Shown here: positions 28,404 to 40,609 of the stretch, piece by piece | Position numbering within the stretch: the stretch's first letter is position 1 | Layout: each line of letters starts with the position of its first letter | Program-made: the position numbers and the translations under genes | Notes under the pieces: generated by a model | Database searches by the model: none | The model's input: only the letters and a program-made list of their open reading frames with translations | Told to the model about the DNA's origin: nothing | Assembly: GCA_016946835.1 (NCBI GenBank) | Contig: JACVTC010000128.1 | Span: 332,501 to 377,500 of the forward strand | Direction: 5' to 3' | Source of the DNA: Neocallimastix lanati (nom. inval.) | Lineage: Eukaryota; Neocallimastigomycota; Neocallimastigomycetes; Neocallimastigales; Neocallimastigaceae | Length of the DNA: 45,000 nt

Positions 28404-31400
28404 TTTGAAATATTATATTATTTAAATTACTATTAACACAAATATAAAAAAATAAAATAAAATAATTTATTATATCTTAAATTAAATTACACCAGTATAT
28501 TCTTTTCAATTTAATTTCTCTTATATTATAAATAATTTTTTTTTTTTTTTTTTTTTTGAATTTATTATTTTTTCTATAAATTAATTGTTTCAATTTTTCT
28601 TTTTTAATTATTTAATTTTAAATAATTCTATTTTTATTCTATGATAATTAAATAAAAATTAATTCAATACAACTATTTATAAACAGTAAAAAAGTAAAGA
28701 GAGGTAAACGAAATTATTATTTTGGCCATTTAATGAGCTTTTTATATTTTTTAAATTTCATGATATTATAATAACACTGCTAAGCATATTTATTAATAAA
28801 ATACAAAAAAAAAAATTATTTTTATTTTGTTGTCCTACTTTTTTTTTTTTTCTTTTTAATTTTATATTTAAATTTTTTTTTCAGAATAAAAAAAAAACTT
28901 TTATATTATATATATTTTTATTAATATTATTTAAAAAAAGTTTTTATTATATTTTAATATATATATCATATATATTAATTATATATATATTTCAAAAATT
29001 AATTCATTAATAATAGTTAAAAAAAGAAAAAAGTATTTTATTCCTATATTATATTTATTATTATATTATTTATTATTTATAGTAATTATATAATATTAAA
29101 ATGATTTATATATATATATTATTTTTATTATTAATTTTTTTTTTTTTTTAATTTATTATTTATCATTAATTATTGATTATTTATGATTTATTATTTATTA
29201 TTTATCATAGATTATTTATTATTTATTATTAATATATGAAATATTTATTATCTATTCTTTTTTTTGTATTTATTATTTATTAATAATATTTATAAATTTC
29301 ACTTGAAGTGTATAAAAAACAAACCAATAAAAAAATAAATATATAATATATTGTTAATATATTATATTATATATTAATTTATACTAAATTTTAACCGATT
29401 TATTAAATTTATTTTTAATTAAATTAAATAATATATTACTAATACAATATAACATAACATTAAAATAATTTTATTTAAATAATTATTAAAAAAAAACACT
29501 AATTATTATATTAATCATCCTAAAAAAAATAACATACAACAAATAATATTCAAACAAGAAAAATTTACTTGGTAAATTACTAGAGACATATATGAAATAT
29601 GTATATGGCACTAAAACAAAAAAGCAAAGTATATTATATTTTATAAATAATCATAAAAATAAAATTCTATCAATTTTATTTATAATGCTTAATTTTTGGA
29701 GTTTCATTTTTCTTAACAATGAATGTTTTAAAAGAAAATCGAAAAACTTCAAATTAATATGAAAAATTGATAAATATCAAAAAAAAAAAAAATATATATA
29801 TATATATATATACAAAATTAATAATAATAATAATAATAATAAATACAAATAATCATTTAAAATTAGTAATCTTTAAATATTTAACTTTAAATTTTCAATG
29901 CATAATTATTTTCAATAGTTAAATATTAAGTTTTTCTTCACAATCTTTATGTATTAATTAATCTTATTTGATTTAAAACTTGCGATTTAATTATCACTTA
30001 TTCAAATTCATATAGAAGTAATAAATATAAAATCATTAAAGATTTATAATGAATATTTGAAGATATTTAATATTTTTTTATAAATATATAAATATTTATG
30101 TAATTACTATATAATTTTTTAAATAATTATAAATCAATACTAATATAAAGTAAAAGTTTATATATTATATTAATATTATTATTTAAATGTAAAACTAAGT
30201 ATATTATTATATGTAATAAATATTAGTAGATTAATTATTACATATAACTTTTTACAAAAAAAAAAGTATTAATTATGGAACAAATTACGATGATTAGGAA
30301 AATAATAATAATAATAATAAAATTTAATAGATAAAAAAAAAAAGTATATTTTTTTTCTGTTGTCCGTTCATTATAAAAAAAAAAAAAATTTTTTTTGTTT
30401 TTAAATGATGTTGTTCAATTTTAATTAATTTAGTTTTTATATCAAAATCACAAATCACAATACATTAATATAATTTTAATATTTTAATATAATGTATTAT
30501 TTATGTATTATTAATATATACTTCATTAATACATATCATGTATGAAAAAAAAAAAAAAAAGATTTTTTTAAATAGCAAAAGTAAACTTTTTTTATTATTT
30601 TTAAAACTAATTCTATTTATATATATTTTTTTATTTTTTTTTTTTAAATAATCATTCAATATATTTTCAAATGATGATAAACTTTTTTGAATATATATAT
30701 TAAAATATATTTTAAATAATGAACTATTGAACAAGAATTCTTTTAAATAAAATTAAAAACATTACTGAATAAACATTAATCTAAAATTATTAAATATATT
30801 AATCAACTTTATCTTTGTCAATATTAATATATCTAAAGTATCTTATAAATATATATATATAAATATATATATTATACTCAGCTTAATATTATTTATTTAT
30901 TTGATATAAGCTTTATTATTTTGGTTATTATTTATTATTTATTTATAAAAAAATTGCAATAAGTAAATGCGGATTATTTATCAACCTTTGTAATCATTTG
31001 TTTATAAACTATTTTTACAATTATAAAACTAAATGTTAAAAAAAAAAAGCCTTTTTTTACAGAATAGAAATTATAATATTATATTCTATTCTATAATAAA
31101 GTCAATTTTTATTACAAATTCAATTATATATTCCTTGAAATATATAATTGCATATTTCATTTTAAAACGAGTATTTATGCATCCACTTTAATAACTATTT
31201 ATGTCAAATAAGATATAATATTTGAAATTATTTAAACATATTTTAATAATTCATTATAAAGTGAATTAGTTTAAAAATACTATTCAATAATAATAAAAAA
31301 AGGACAATTTTATTCATTACTTAGCCACCAAATTTATGTATTTATTTATTATTTAATATCTCTATATTAATTAATGTAAATTTAACAGTTAACTAAAAAA

Positions 31401-31767
31401 TTTAACAATAAAAAAATTTTATATTTAAAAATATCTATCTTTTTATAAGAAAAACGTGAATTATCAAAATTAATATGTTTTATACATTAATTAAAAAAAA
31501 AATTAAAATATTAGGTTAAATTTTTTAATCTTGGATTTCTAAAAAGTATGAAAAGAATATTGAATAAATTTATATTACATTTAAAGATAATTACTTAAAA
31601 TGAAACATTATACATATATTATGTATTAAATCTTTTAATAATATAACTCCTAAGAACTATTTAAAAATTTTAAATAATTCTTTACAATTATATAATATAT
31701 ATTATTATTACTTTTAAAATATACATTTCTATTTCTTTTTTATAACGAAAAAGATATTAGATTATTA

Positions 31768-32028
<261 letters not shown>

Positions 32029-32461
32029 TGAAAAATAATTAATTAATTAATTCATGGATAAATCTTATAAAATATTCTAATAGCAAAAATATATAAATTA
32101 AATATAATATTTGTTTTATTATTTTAAAAACTTTTTTTTATCTCTTTCATTAATAAAATTACATAAAACATGAATTTTTTTTTTTTAATTTCATTTATTA
32201 ATTATTAATATTTACTATTTATTATTTTTTTTTCTATTTTATTCTATTAGTACTTTTAAAAATAAAAAAAAATAACATAAATAAAGAGTATATTATTTTT
32301 ATATTTATTTTAAATAATATACATTTAAATTTTAATGAATTTTTAATATTTTATTTATCAAAAATGTATTAAAAGTTATAATAAATATAAAAAAAAAATT
32401 CTTGTAAAAGATAATGTAAAATTTTTTTTTTTAAAATATTTTAATGTAAAACGAAAGATTT

Positions 32462-32505
<44 letters not shown>

Positions 32506-32520
32506 ATTATATTTTAATGT

Positions 32521-32798
32521 ATTATTGACAAATATATTAAAAAAAAAATATATATATATATATATTGTTTTATATGATGAATTGAGAAAAAAAAATTTAA
32601 CAATAAAATTATTTTATTTTGTAGAAATTCAGATGAAAATATTATTAACTATATTTTTAATATAATATTGACACATATATTGAAAAAAAAAAATGTATAA
32701 TGTATATATTATTTTATATAATGAATTAAAAAAAAAAAAAAATAAGAATAAAAATTTTATTTTATAGAAATACGGATGAAAATGTTAATTAGCTATAT
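32521..32798. repeat. Two-copy imperfect tandem repeat, period 143
   Basis: Both copies share TATTGACA-like starts, an A run, (TA)n, TTTTATAT-ATGAATT, a second A run, ATTTTATTTT-TAGAAAT and GGATGAAAAT/AGATGAAAAT, ending in CTATAT. The GATGAAAAT marks are at 32632 and 32775. The repeat lies directly downstream of the nrdD paralogue. Confidence 0.75.
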
Positions 32799-32925
32799 GA
32801 TATATAATTAAAACGTAAACTTTTATATAAAGTTGAACTTCAATTTATATATATATTCTAGAAATTAGCCTTGGGTCCAAACTAAAGAGAGTTCATAGAA
32901 TTTTTATTAAATTATACTGTTTATT

Positions 32926-34806
32926 TTATCTTTGATATCCAGAGATTGTAATATGTTCATTGTCACAGCGATTATATGAATAATTGATAGTAAAATGTTC
33001 ACAATGATTTTTAATAGCATAACGAACAATTTGTTCCATTTGTTGACTACTGCCAATTCGATCAACTAAATTAATATATGTAATATATCCTCCATTCGTA
33101 TATTTAGTAAAATCTCCATCAATTTTAATACGTTTCTCTAAATTGACATCAGACCATAATGGTACAAACTGATTAGCATATATGGAATAATTCATTCCAT
33201 AAACAACTTTATCTTTAAGAGCATGCTTAACAGCCAACGATTCACTTGGAATTTGTTCTACATTAAATAAAATATTTTCTCTAGGATCACATTTGGAATT
33301 AGCATAATCGTTAATATATTTCAGAATTTGGTGAGCATTTTCTAAACCATCTTTTTCTAATATATTATATCCCATCTCCATTAAACCTTCATAAAGTCCA
33401 ATGATTCCAAAGGTAAGGAAAAACCTTTCCAGAAACATAAATCCTAATTGTTCATTAAAAAATGGACATGCTCCTCTTGTAATTTGAAGTTTAATAAAAT
33501 CACGATGCGCTAAAAGCATATGATAGGTTTTATCTAACTGTTCATCCAATTTTTTATAGAAATCATTAATATTTTTATTTTCTTTTGCAACTATTTTCCC
33601 AATACGTGCTAAATTAACGGTTACAACTTTTAAACTTCCAATATTAACTCCTCCTTCCCCAAAAACACTCATACGAGCGTTATGATTATTAACTACATGA
33701 TCATAAGAAGCTAATGCATTATTAGAATCAATGATAAAGAAATTAAATACACCATTTAAATTAATTTCACAGAAATATTTAAAGGTTTCCTGATCCATAA
33801 TTTCTTGACGTTCATTAACTTTTAAATTTAGGGTAACCACTGGGAATGGATAGGGTAAAAATTGATCTTCTAATTGACCACGTGCAAACCAATTACAAAA
33901 GATTTTTTGAACCTCCATAACTAATTTTAAATTTGGTTGTGAGCCATTAGGGAAGTAGAGTTTACCAAATAGATACTCTAAACATGGCATATCATAAACC
34001 GTTATATTCGTGTAAGCACTTTGTCCGTTAGCACGATAGGAAGAATTTAAAATGTGAATTAGGCTTTGAAAATCATTTTCAACTTCGAATATTATCTTTT
34101 CATTTCCTTCTAGTGTTTCAATACCTTTCATTTGAAGAAAATAAACATAATAAGTAAAAATATCAGGAAGAGCAATCGCCCCTGATAATTCTTGCGACAT
34201 ACTTGTAATTGTTTCTGCAACTTGTCCAATAAAACTTCTGGCATGTTTTGGAGGGAAAGAATTAAGTTGCTTATTAAAAATAATACCATGTTTAATGAGA
34301 GGTTCGACAGACATAGCATAACAATAAGGTACAAATAAATAGCAAGAGTCATGAAGATAATTATCTCCACAAATCCAGGCACGGAATAAATCCTTAGCTT
34401 TTTCAGCACCATAAAGTTGTTTTACATGAACAAAAAATTGAGAAACATTAATAAGCTTCTGTTGTGGAGCTAATGATTCATGAATCTCTTTGGAATAAAA
34501 TTTGAATTTGTCAGTTGTAAAATTAGAATTTGAATTAATACTTTTATCAAAACCATAGTTAACTATATCATGATAACATCTCATAATATCTAAATTATCC
34601 AGACCTAAACCTTCTATTGATAATAATTGTTTCCATGTGTCATTATTTAATTCTTCTTTTGGATCATTATTAATTAAATCAATAAAATCACTATCAAGAC
34701 TAATAGAAATTTCTAAATTAATAGTTTCTGACAAATCTTCATCTTTCATTTCACTTTTTATTTTTCTAAAAATAACAGATTTATAAGGTGGTCTTGAAAT
34801 TAACAT
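32926..34806 (-). CDS. NrdD paralogue lacking the glycyl-radical domain and active-site Cys pair
   Basis: 626 residues, intronless, colinear with and very similar to the NrdD at 26391-28403 (for example DNYLHDSCYLFVPYCYAMSV and FGEGGVNIGSLKVVTVNLAR). It stops at ITISG plus three residues, so the zinc CPIC and the Gly loop RVVGYF are absent. The pair C370-C371 is replaced by Y368-D369 (LASYDHV), and GGCITHIN has become GGYITYIN. The other active-site Cys (VPYCY) remains. It cannot work as a class III reductase by the known mechanism. Yet the rest of the frame has no stop or frameshift, so it is either a decaying copy protected only by youth or a retained pseudoenzyme. Past the stop, the minus strand near 32885-32860 keeps a weak trace of the AWSPG region. 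Confidence 0.9.
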   Translation of the reverse strand: MLISRPPYKSVIFRKIKSEMKDEDLSETINLEISISLDSDFIDLINNDPKEELNNDTWKQLLSIEGLGLDNLDIMRCYHDIVNYGFDKSINSNSNFTTDKFKFYSKEIHESLAPQQKLINVSQFFVHVKQLYGAEKAKDLFRAWICGDNYLHDSCYLFVPYCYAMSVEPLIKHGIIFNKQLNSFPPKHARSFIGQVAETITSMSQELSGAIALPDIFTYYVYFLQMKGIETLEGNEKIIFEVENDFQSLIHILNSSYRANGQSAYTNITVYDMPCLEYLFGKLYFPNGSQPNLKLVMEVQKIFCNWFARGQLEDQFLPYPFPVVTLNLKVNERQEIMDQETFKYFCEINLNGVFNFFIIDSNNALASYDHVVNNHNARMSVFGEGGVNIGSLKVVTVNLARIGKIVAKENKNINDFYKKLDEQLDKTYHMLLAHRDFIKLQITRGACPFFNEQLGFMFLERFFLTFGIIGLYEGLMEMGYNILEKDGLENAHQILKYINDYANSKCDPRENILFNVEQIPSESLAVKHALKDKVVYGMNYSIYANQFVPLWSDVNLEKRIKIDGDFTKYTNGGYITYINLVDRIGSSQQMEQIVRYAIKNHCEHFTINYSYNRCDNEHITISGYQR

Positions 34807-35102
34807 TTTTTTTTTATTCTTTTATTAATAAATAAAAATTAATAATATATTGTATAAACCAATTATTAAAACTTTATTATAAAAGTATATTAATAATTAA
34901 ATTTTAACTTTAATTAATAATTATTTAATTCAATAGGTTATTAATATTAATTATTAATATTCAATAACATATAAAAATTCATATATATAATTATTAATCA
35001 AAAGTTTAAATAAAAATAAAAAAAAAAAAAGTTTTTATATTTCTTTATTTCTTATTCTTTTTTTCACATTTTATACTTTTTATTTACCATTATGCTTAGT
35101 AA

Positions 35103-35140
<38 letters not shown>

Positions 35141-37490
35141 TATTTACAGTTGTCCGTTTTTTTAAATTAGTTAAAATAAAAAAAAATAATAATAAATAAA
35201 AGCTTTTTTAATAATTAATAAAATATTTAAACTTTACTGTTATAATATATATTTACATATTATAATATTAATATTCCAAATAACGTAAATTAAAATATTT
35301 ACGGTACATATTAATAAATATTACTTTTTTGCTTTAATTTTTTTTTTTTATTTAATAAAAAAATTTTTTATTTTATTAAAAAATTAAAAAATTAAAAAAT
35401 AAAAATTTAAAAATTTTAAAAAAAAATATATATATAATAATAAATAAAACCAGAAAATAAATTTTATATATAGAATTTTATAAATTAATTTAACCATAAA
35501 AGTTAAATTAATGATTAATTAAAGTCATTTTTATTTAAAGTAACGTACAAATTAATTACAGGGAAAAAAAAAAAAAAAAAAAATTTTAAAAAACTTTTAA
35601 AAAATTAATAAAAATAATTATTGTTATAATTATACATCTTCTTTAATTATTAAATATATAAAATTTTTTATTTTATAAAATATTATTTTTTTCTGAATGC
35701 AATTATTAATATTATAATATATCTTTTATCATTATTTAAACTTAATTCAATAAATCTAATGAAAAATTTTTATAATAAAAATATTATAAATGTTTTTAAG
35801 AATAAAATAAAATATTTTGGAATTATTTTATATCTTTTTTTTTTTTTCTGTCTTAAATATAATAATTATAATAATTATTATTACATTAAAAATATTTATT
35901 TCAATTAAACCAATAAAAAAAAATTATTCATTGATTCAAAAAAAATTAAAAAAAAAAGACCAAAAATTTTTAGAATATAAATATTTTAATAATAAATATT
36001 TTAATAAAAAATATTTTATGTAATTTTCTATATATGAAAGTTATGATTCTTATATATATTGTAAAGCAATATGTAATCTGCAATGTATCTTGAAAAAAAA
36101 AATTATATAGCATAATAAAAGAAAATATAAATTATAATAATAAAATGAAATTATTATTTCCTTAAATTTATTAATAATGAAATAAATTTAAATATTAATG
36201 AATAATGAATGATTAGGGTTAGAATATATAATTAATTAAACATATATAAATAAAAAATATTATAAAATTTATAATATTTTTTAAAATATTATATATATAA
36301 TATTAATATTCATTATATTATTATTAATTAAATATATTAAACAGCTTAGAATTATATGATAATAAATATATATATACATTATTTTTTATTGATTAAAATC
36401 AGCTTCATTGTATAAAACATTTAAATTATAAAAAAAAATTTAAAAAAATTTAGTTTTATTCATATTCTTTAAAATTAAAGAATATATAATTATTATAATA
36501 AAAAAAAAAAAAGTGGTTCTAAATGTTGAATTATTAATATTTATAACTATTATTTTATTATATTTTGAAATGTTATGGCAAATAAAAAAAAAAGAATATA
36601 AAGGACAATAAAAATTTCTTTTCTAATTATACCTATGTTATTGTTTAAATAAAATTTAAGTCGTATTGGTTTATATAATATAAAAAAAAGTTTATAATAT
36701 CTATTTCTATTCTGTTCACCATTATTAACATATTTAATTCGAATTTTATAAAACTTTTTTGAGATAAAATTGATAAATATTAAAAAATTATTGAAATTTT
36801 ATATAATATAAATATATATACATAATTTTTTTTTTTTTTTTAATATCAATTCCTTTTATTATTTATTAATAGTTATTTATTTACTAAATTTCTTGTCAAG
36901 GGGCATTAAATAATGGTATTTTTATTAAAATATTAAATGTCAATAAAATAATAGAATGTTTAATAAATAATATTAACAAAAAAGTATAATTGACATAATA
37001 TTAAAAAGGTTTTTAACGATGGGAATGAAATAAATTTAACCTCAAATTATATTTTATATTTCTATCTTAAAACATGTATGTTTAAAAAAATTTTTTTTAA
37101 AGTTATTACAACTAATTTTAATAATTATTATTAAATACATATTTATTTAATAAAATGTAATCGTAATCTAGATATTTATTACTAAAATAATAGAATTAAA
37201 TTTTTTTTTTTTTTAATTTGATAATAATTATTAAAAAACAAAATTTATTATTATAATTATCATTACTTTATGGATTTAAAAATTTATACAAATAAGAATA
37301 AAACAAAATAAAATAAAACAAAACAAAAAAAAAAAAAAAGGCAAAGTTAATATTTAATAATAATAATAACACTAAATAAATAATACTAAATATAAGTATT
37401 TTATTATATTTTATTATAATATTTATGAATAAAAATGATTATATATATAGATTCTTATATATATATAATATCTTAAGAAAGAAAGAAAAA

Positions 37491-37521
<31 letters not shown>

Positions 37522-37657
37522 TAATTATAATAAAATTCTATATAAAAAATTATTTTCAATACATTTAATTAAAAAAAAAATATATTTTTTTTTTTCTTGA
37601 AAGTTGTTAACTTTTTTATTTATTATAATTATTACCATAATAATAATAATAATAATA

Positions 37658-37689
<32 letters not shown>

Positions 37690-37827
37690 TCAATTTATAA
37701 TTATTTTACTTTTTTTTTAATTTTTTCTATTAATATAATAATGGATAAAATTTGAATTATCATTATTGTTATTATTATTACTATATTATCATTAATTTTA
37801 ATGAAAATAAAATAAAATTTATGAATA
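34807..37827. other. 3-kb gene-free interval
   Basis: Only chance frames rich in Ile, Asn, Lys and Phe are present. There are A and T runs (35107-35134, 35562-35583), AT alternations, and an ATA array near 37641-37690. No repeat family, RNA gene or coding block was recognised. It includes the 5' flank of the NrdD paralogue and the 3' flank of the LENG1-like gene. Confidence 0.55.
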
Positions 37828-38924
37828 TTACTGTCTTTTCAGTTGGCGTATGCTGTCTGGATTAAATTGACTATTATAGAAATATTTATCTTCTTCAACT
37901 AAATTTATGGAAGGTGATTTTTGAATTCCATTAAAGCCGAGTGCTCTCTGTCTTTCCTCCTGCTCACGCTTCAACCTTTCTTCTCTTAATTTTTCTATGG
38001 TTGATTTACTATCTTGTTTATTTTCTTCGTGATGATGCTTTCTTCTCTTTTTTGAATGATTTTTTTCTTTTGAATCATATTTATGCTTATGTTTATGCTT
38101 ATGTTTATGTCTATGTTTATGCTTATGTTTACGATGATGATGTTTTTTATTTTTAGATGAATCAGAACTCGATGATATATCAGATTCTGAAGATGATTCA
38201 GAAGAAGAACTTGAAGTATCACTTTTTGTACTAAATTCTTTTAATAATTCAGTGGGATTGGTAAACGTTTCTGAATGATTTATTATATTCTATAATTATA
38301 ACAAAATTTAAAATAAAATAAAATTTAGAATGGGTTATATTTATTATTATTATTATTATTTTTTTTTTTAAATAATTTTAATATAAGTTATTTTGTAAAA
38401 ATTAAATAGGTATTATACAATTTATACACTAATTATTATTATTATTCTTAACTTCTAAATATAATTATATACATATATATATATATATAAATATATAAAA
38501 ACCATATACATTTAATTCCTCTTTATTATATTGACGATACGGTAAAGATTTTTTATATTCTAATTCAATTTCTTCATTTTTGGCCAAATTCTTTTTTATT
38601 AATTCTAATGGATCTTCAACTTCTTTTCGCTTTTTACTATTATATAATTTTTTTAAGTATTTAAATATGAAAGTATAAATATATAATGTAATATATTTAA
38701 TTGAAAATTATAAAAAAATATTAATTTATATTTACATTTAATATACAAATTTAATTAATTAAATTTCACAATTAAAAATATATTATATTATTAATTACTC
38801 TTTTTTTATTTGCTTTAATTTATTATTATTTGTCGTTTCAATATTATTTTCTATTTTTTTAACTGAATACCATGGTTTTTCTTTAATAATAACAAATAGA
38901 GCAAAAATAATTAAATTAAATACG

Positions 38925-38972
<48 letters not shown>

Positions 38973-39116
38973 TTTCATTATAATTATTAAAAATTATTAT
39001 TTATAAATCTAACCTTTGTCTTTTCCTGTTAAAGAGTATATAAATTGTGATTCGAATTTTTCTTTCTGTTTTTTTTCTTCTTCTTCTCTTTCTTGATTTT
39101 TACCAGCATTTAACTG

Positions 39117-39193
<77 letters not shown>

Positions 39194-39485
39194 ATTTCAG
39201 TAATAGTAAAAATAAAATATGTTAAAAAGTAAATAGAAAAAAAAAAAAATAATTGGAAATTCCAATAATAATTCCTTTATTTATAAATTAAAAATATACT
39301 TGCTGCTCTTCTTCATAAAATAAATTAATATGTCCATTATCATTTAAATTATCGGTTAAAGAAATTTTGTCAGATTTCGAATTAGTTGTAATTGAATTTT
39401 TTTGTCTTAGTAATGATAAACGGAATTCTCTTTCCTTTATATTTAAGATTTATAAAAATATAAATTATTATATTTATGAATTTTC

Positions 39486-39521
<36 letters not shown>

Positions 39522-39904
39522 GATTTTATTATAAAATTAAATTTCTTTTTAAATAAAGAAAAAAAAAATATTATCATATATGAAGTAAAAAACGTACTGC
39601 CTGAATAGCTTTTTCTTTCTTCTTTCGTTCTTCTTCTTTTGCATTGGCTTCATCCCTCCTCACACGTTCAATATTTTTAGTATTATATACATTCCAACTA
39701 ATATTATTATTGATTTATTTACAAAAAAAAATATAGAATATATATATTAAAAAAATATATAAAAATCTTAATAAAAGAAAAATTAATGAATATATTATAT
39801 ATATATTTTATTTAAATATAATAAATATATATAAGTTAAAAAATTAATATATTAATATCAAGATTATGCTTGTACCTTTTATGATGTAAAATATTTAAAG
39901 GCAT
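37828..39904 (-). CDS. LENG1-like protein with CIR-type N-terminal domain, 7 exons
   Basis: Exons 39904-39876, 39697-39598, 39434-39300, 39113-39014, 38880-38799, 38636-38510 and 38289-37828 join in phase to 344 residues. The N-terminus MPLNILHHKSWNVYNTKNIE and RVRRDEANAKEEERKKKEKA matches the LENG1/CIR N-domain (human LENG1 begins MNILPKKSWHVRNKDN). Also conserved are KPWYS, EDPLELIKKN, STIEKLREERLKREQEERQ and the C-terminal FYNSQFNP. Between them lies a Ser/Glu stretch, then about ten alternating Lys-His dipeptides. Such Lys/Arg/Ser-rich coiled-coil proteins are nuclear and linked to splicing or co-repressors; the exact role is unknown. It is divergent from the gene at 40610. Confidence 0.88.
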
Positions 39905-40609
39905 CTTATTAATAATGTATATATTATAAAGTAATATTTGTAAATTTCAAAATATCTAAAAAATAAAATTATTATTTACTATGGAGTAAAAAAAAATTTT
40001 TTTAATTAATATATATATATATATATTTTCATATAATTTATGGATGAGAAAATTTAAGTATAAAAAAATATATTATTAATTTATTTTGAATAAAAATAAT
40101 TTTAGTGATTATCAAGTTAATTATAATATATGTAAAGAAAAAAAAAAAAAAAAAAAAAGAAAAAGATTATAATAAAATAAAAATATAAAATAATAAATAT
40201 ATTAAATATTATATATATAATTAACATTTAACATACTTTTGTATTACTAATAATAATTATTTTAATATTATTAATAATTTAATCGTTGTTTTAATAATAT
40301 TCAAAACTTTTAATAATATTCTATTTCATAAAGAATTGTAACTTTATGAAAATCTAAACTATTTATTATTATAATTTATGTATTATATATTATTGTTATT
40401 ATTATTATTGTTATTATTTTTTATTTTTTAATTAAATGCTTGTATTCAAAAAAAAAAAAAATTTTAACCAATAATCATAAAAAATTTATATTACTTAATA
40501 TTCATATATAATATAATTTTTGATGATTTTTAGTGAGTAGTACACTAGTTTTTTTTTAAAAGAGGTTTAAAAATAAATAAATAAAAAAAAAAAAAAATAA
40601 AACAAAAAA
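39905..40609. promoter_or_regulatory. Divergent intergenic region, LENG1-like / Asn-rich protein gene
   Basis: About 700 bases separate two head-to-head genes, so both promoters should lie here. It is almost pure AT with A runs at 40138-40158 and 40572-40597. A less AT-rich spot, TGAGTAGTACACTAG at 40534-40548, is the only sequence that stands out. Confidence 0.3.

Noticed and set aside
35817-36023. 68-codon plus-strand ORF
   Set aside because: Composition (Ile, Lys, Asn, Phe, Tyr) is that of random AT-rich DNA, with no conserved block and no splice context.
36213-36223. TTAGGGTTAG telomere-like string
   Set aside because: Less than two units and isolated. Expected by chance in AT-rich DNA and not evidence of a telomere or fusion.
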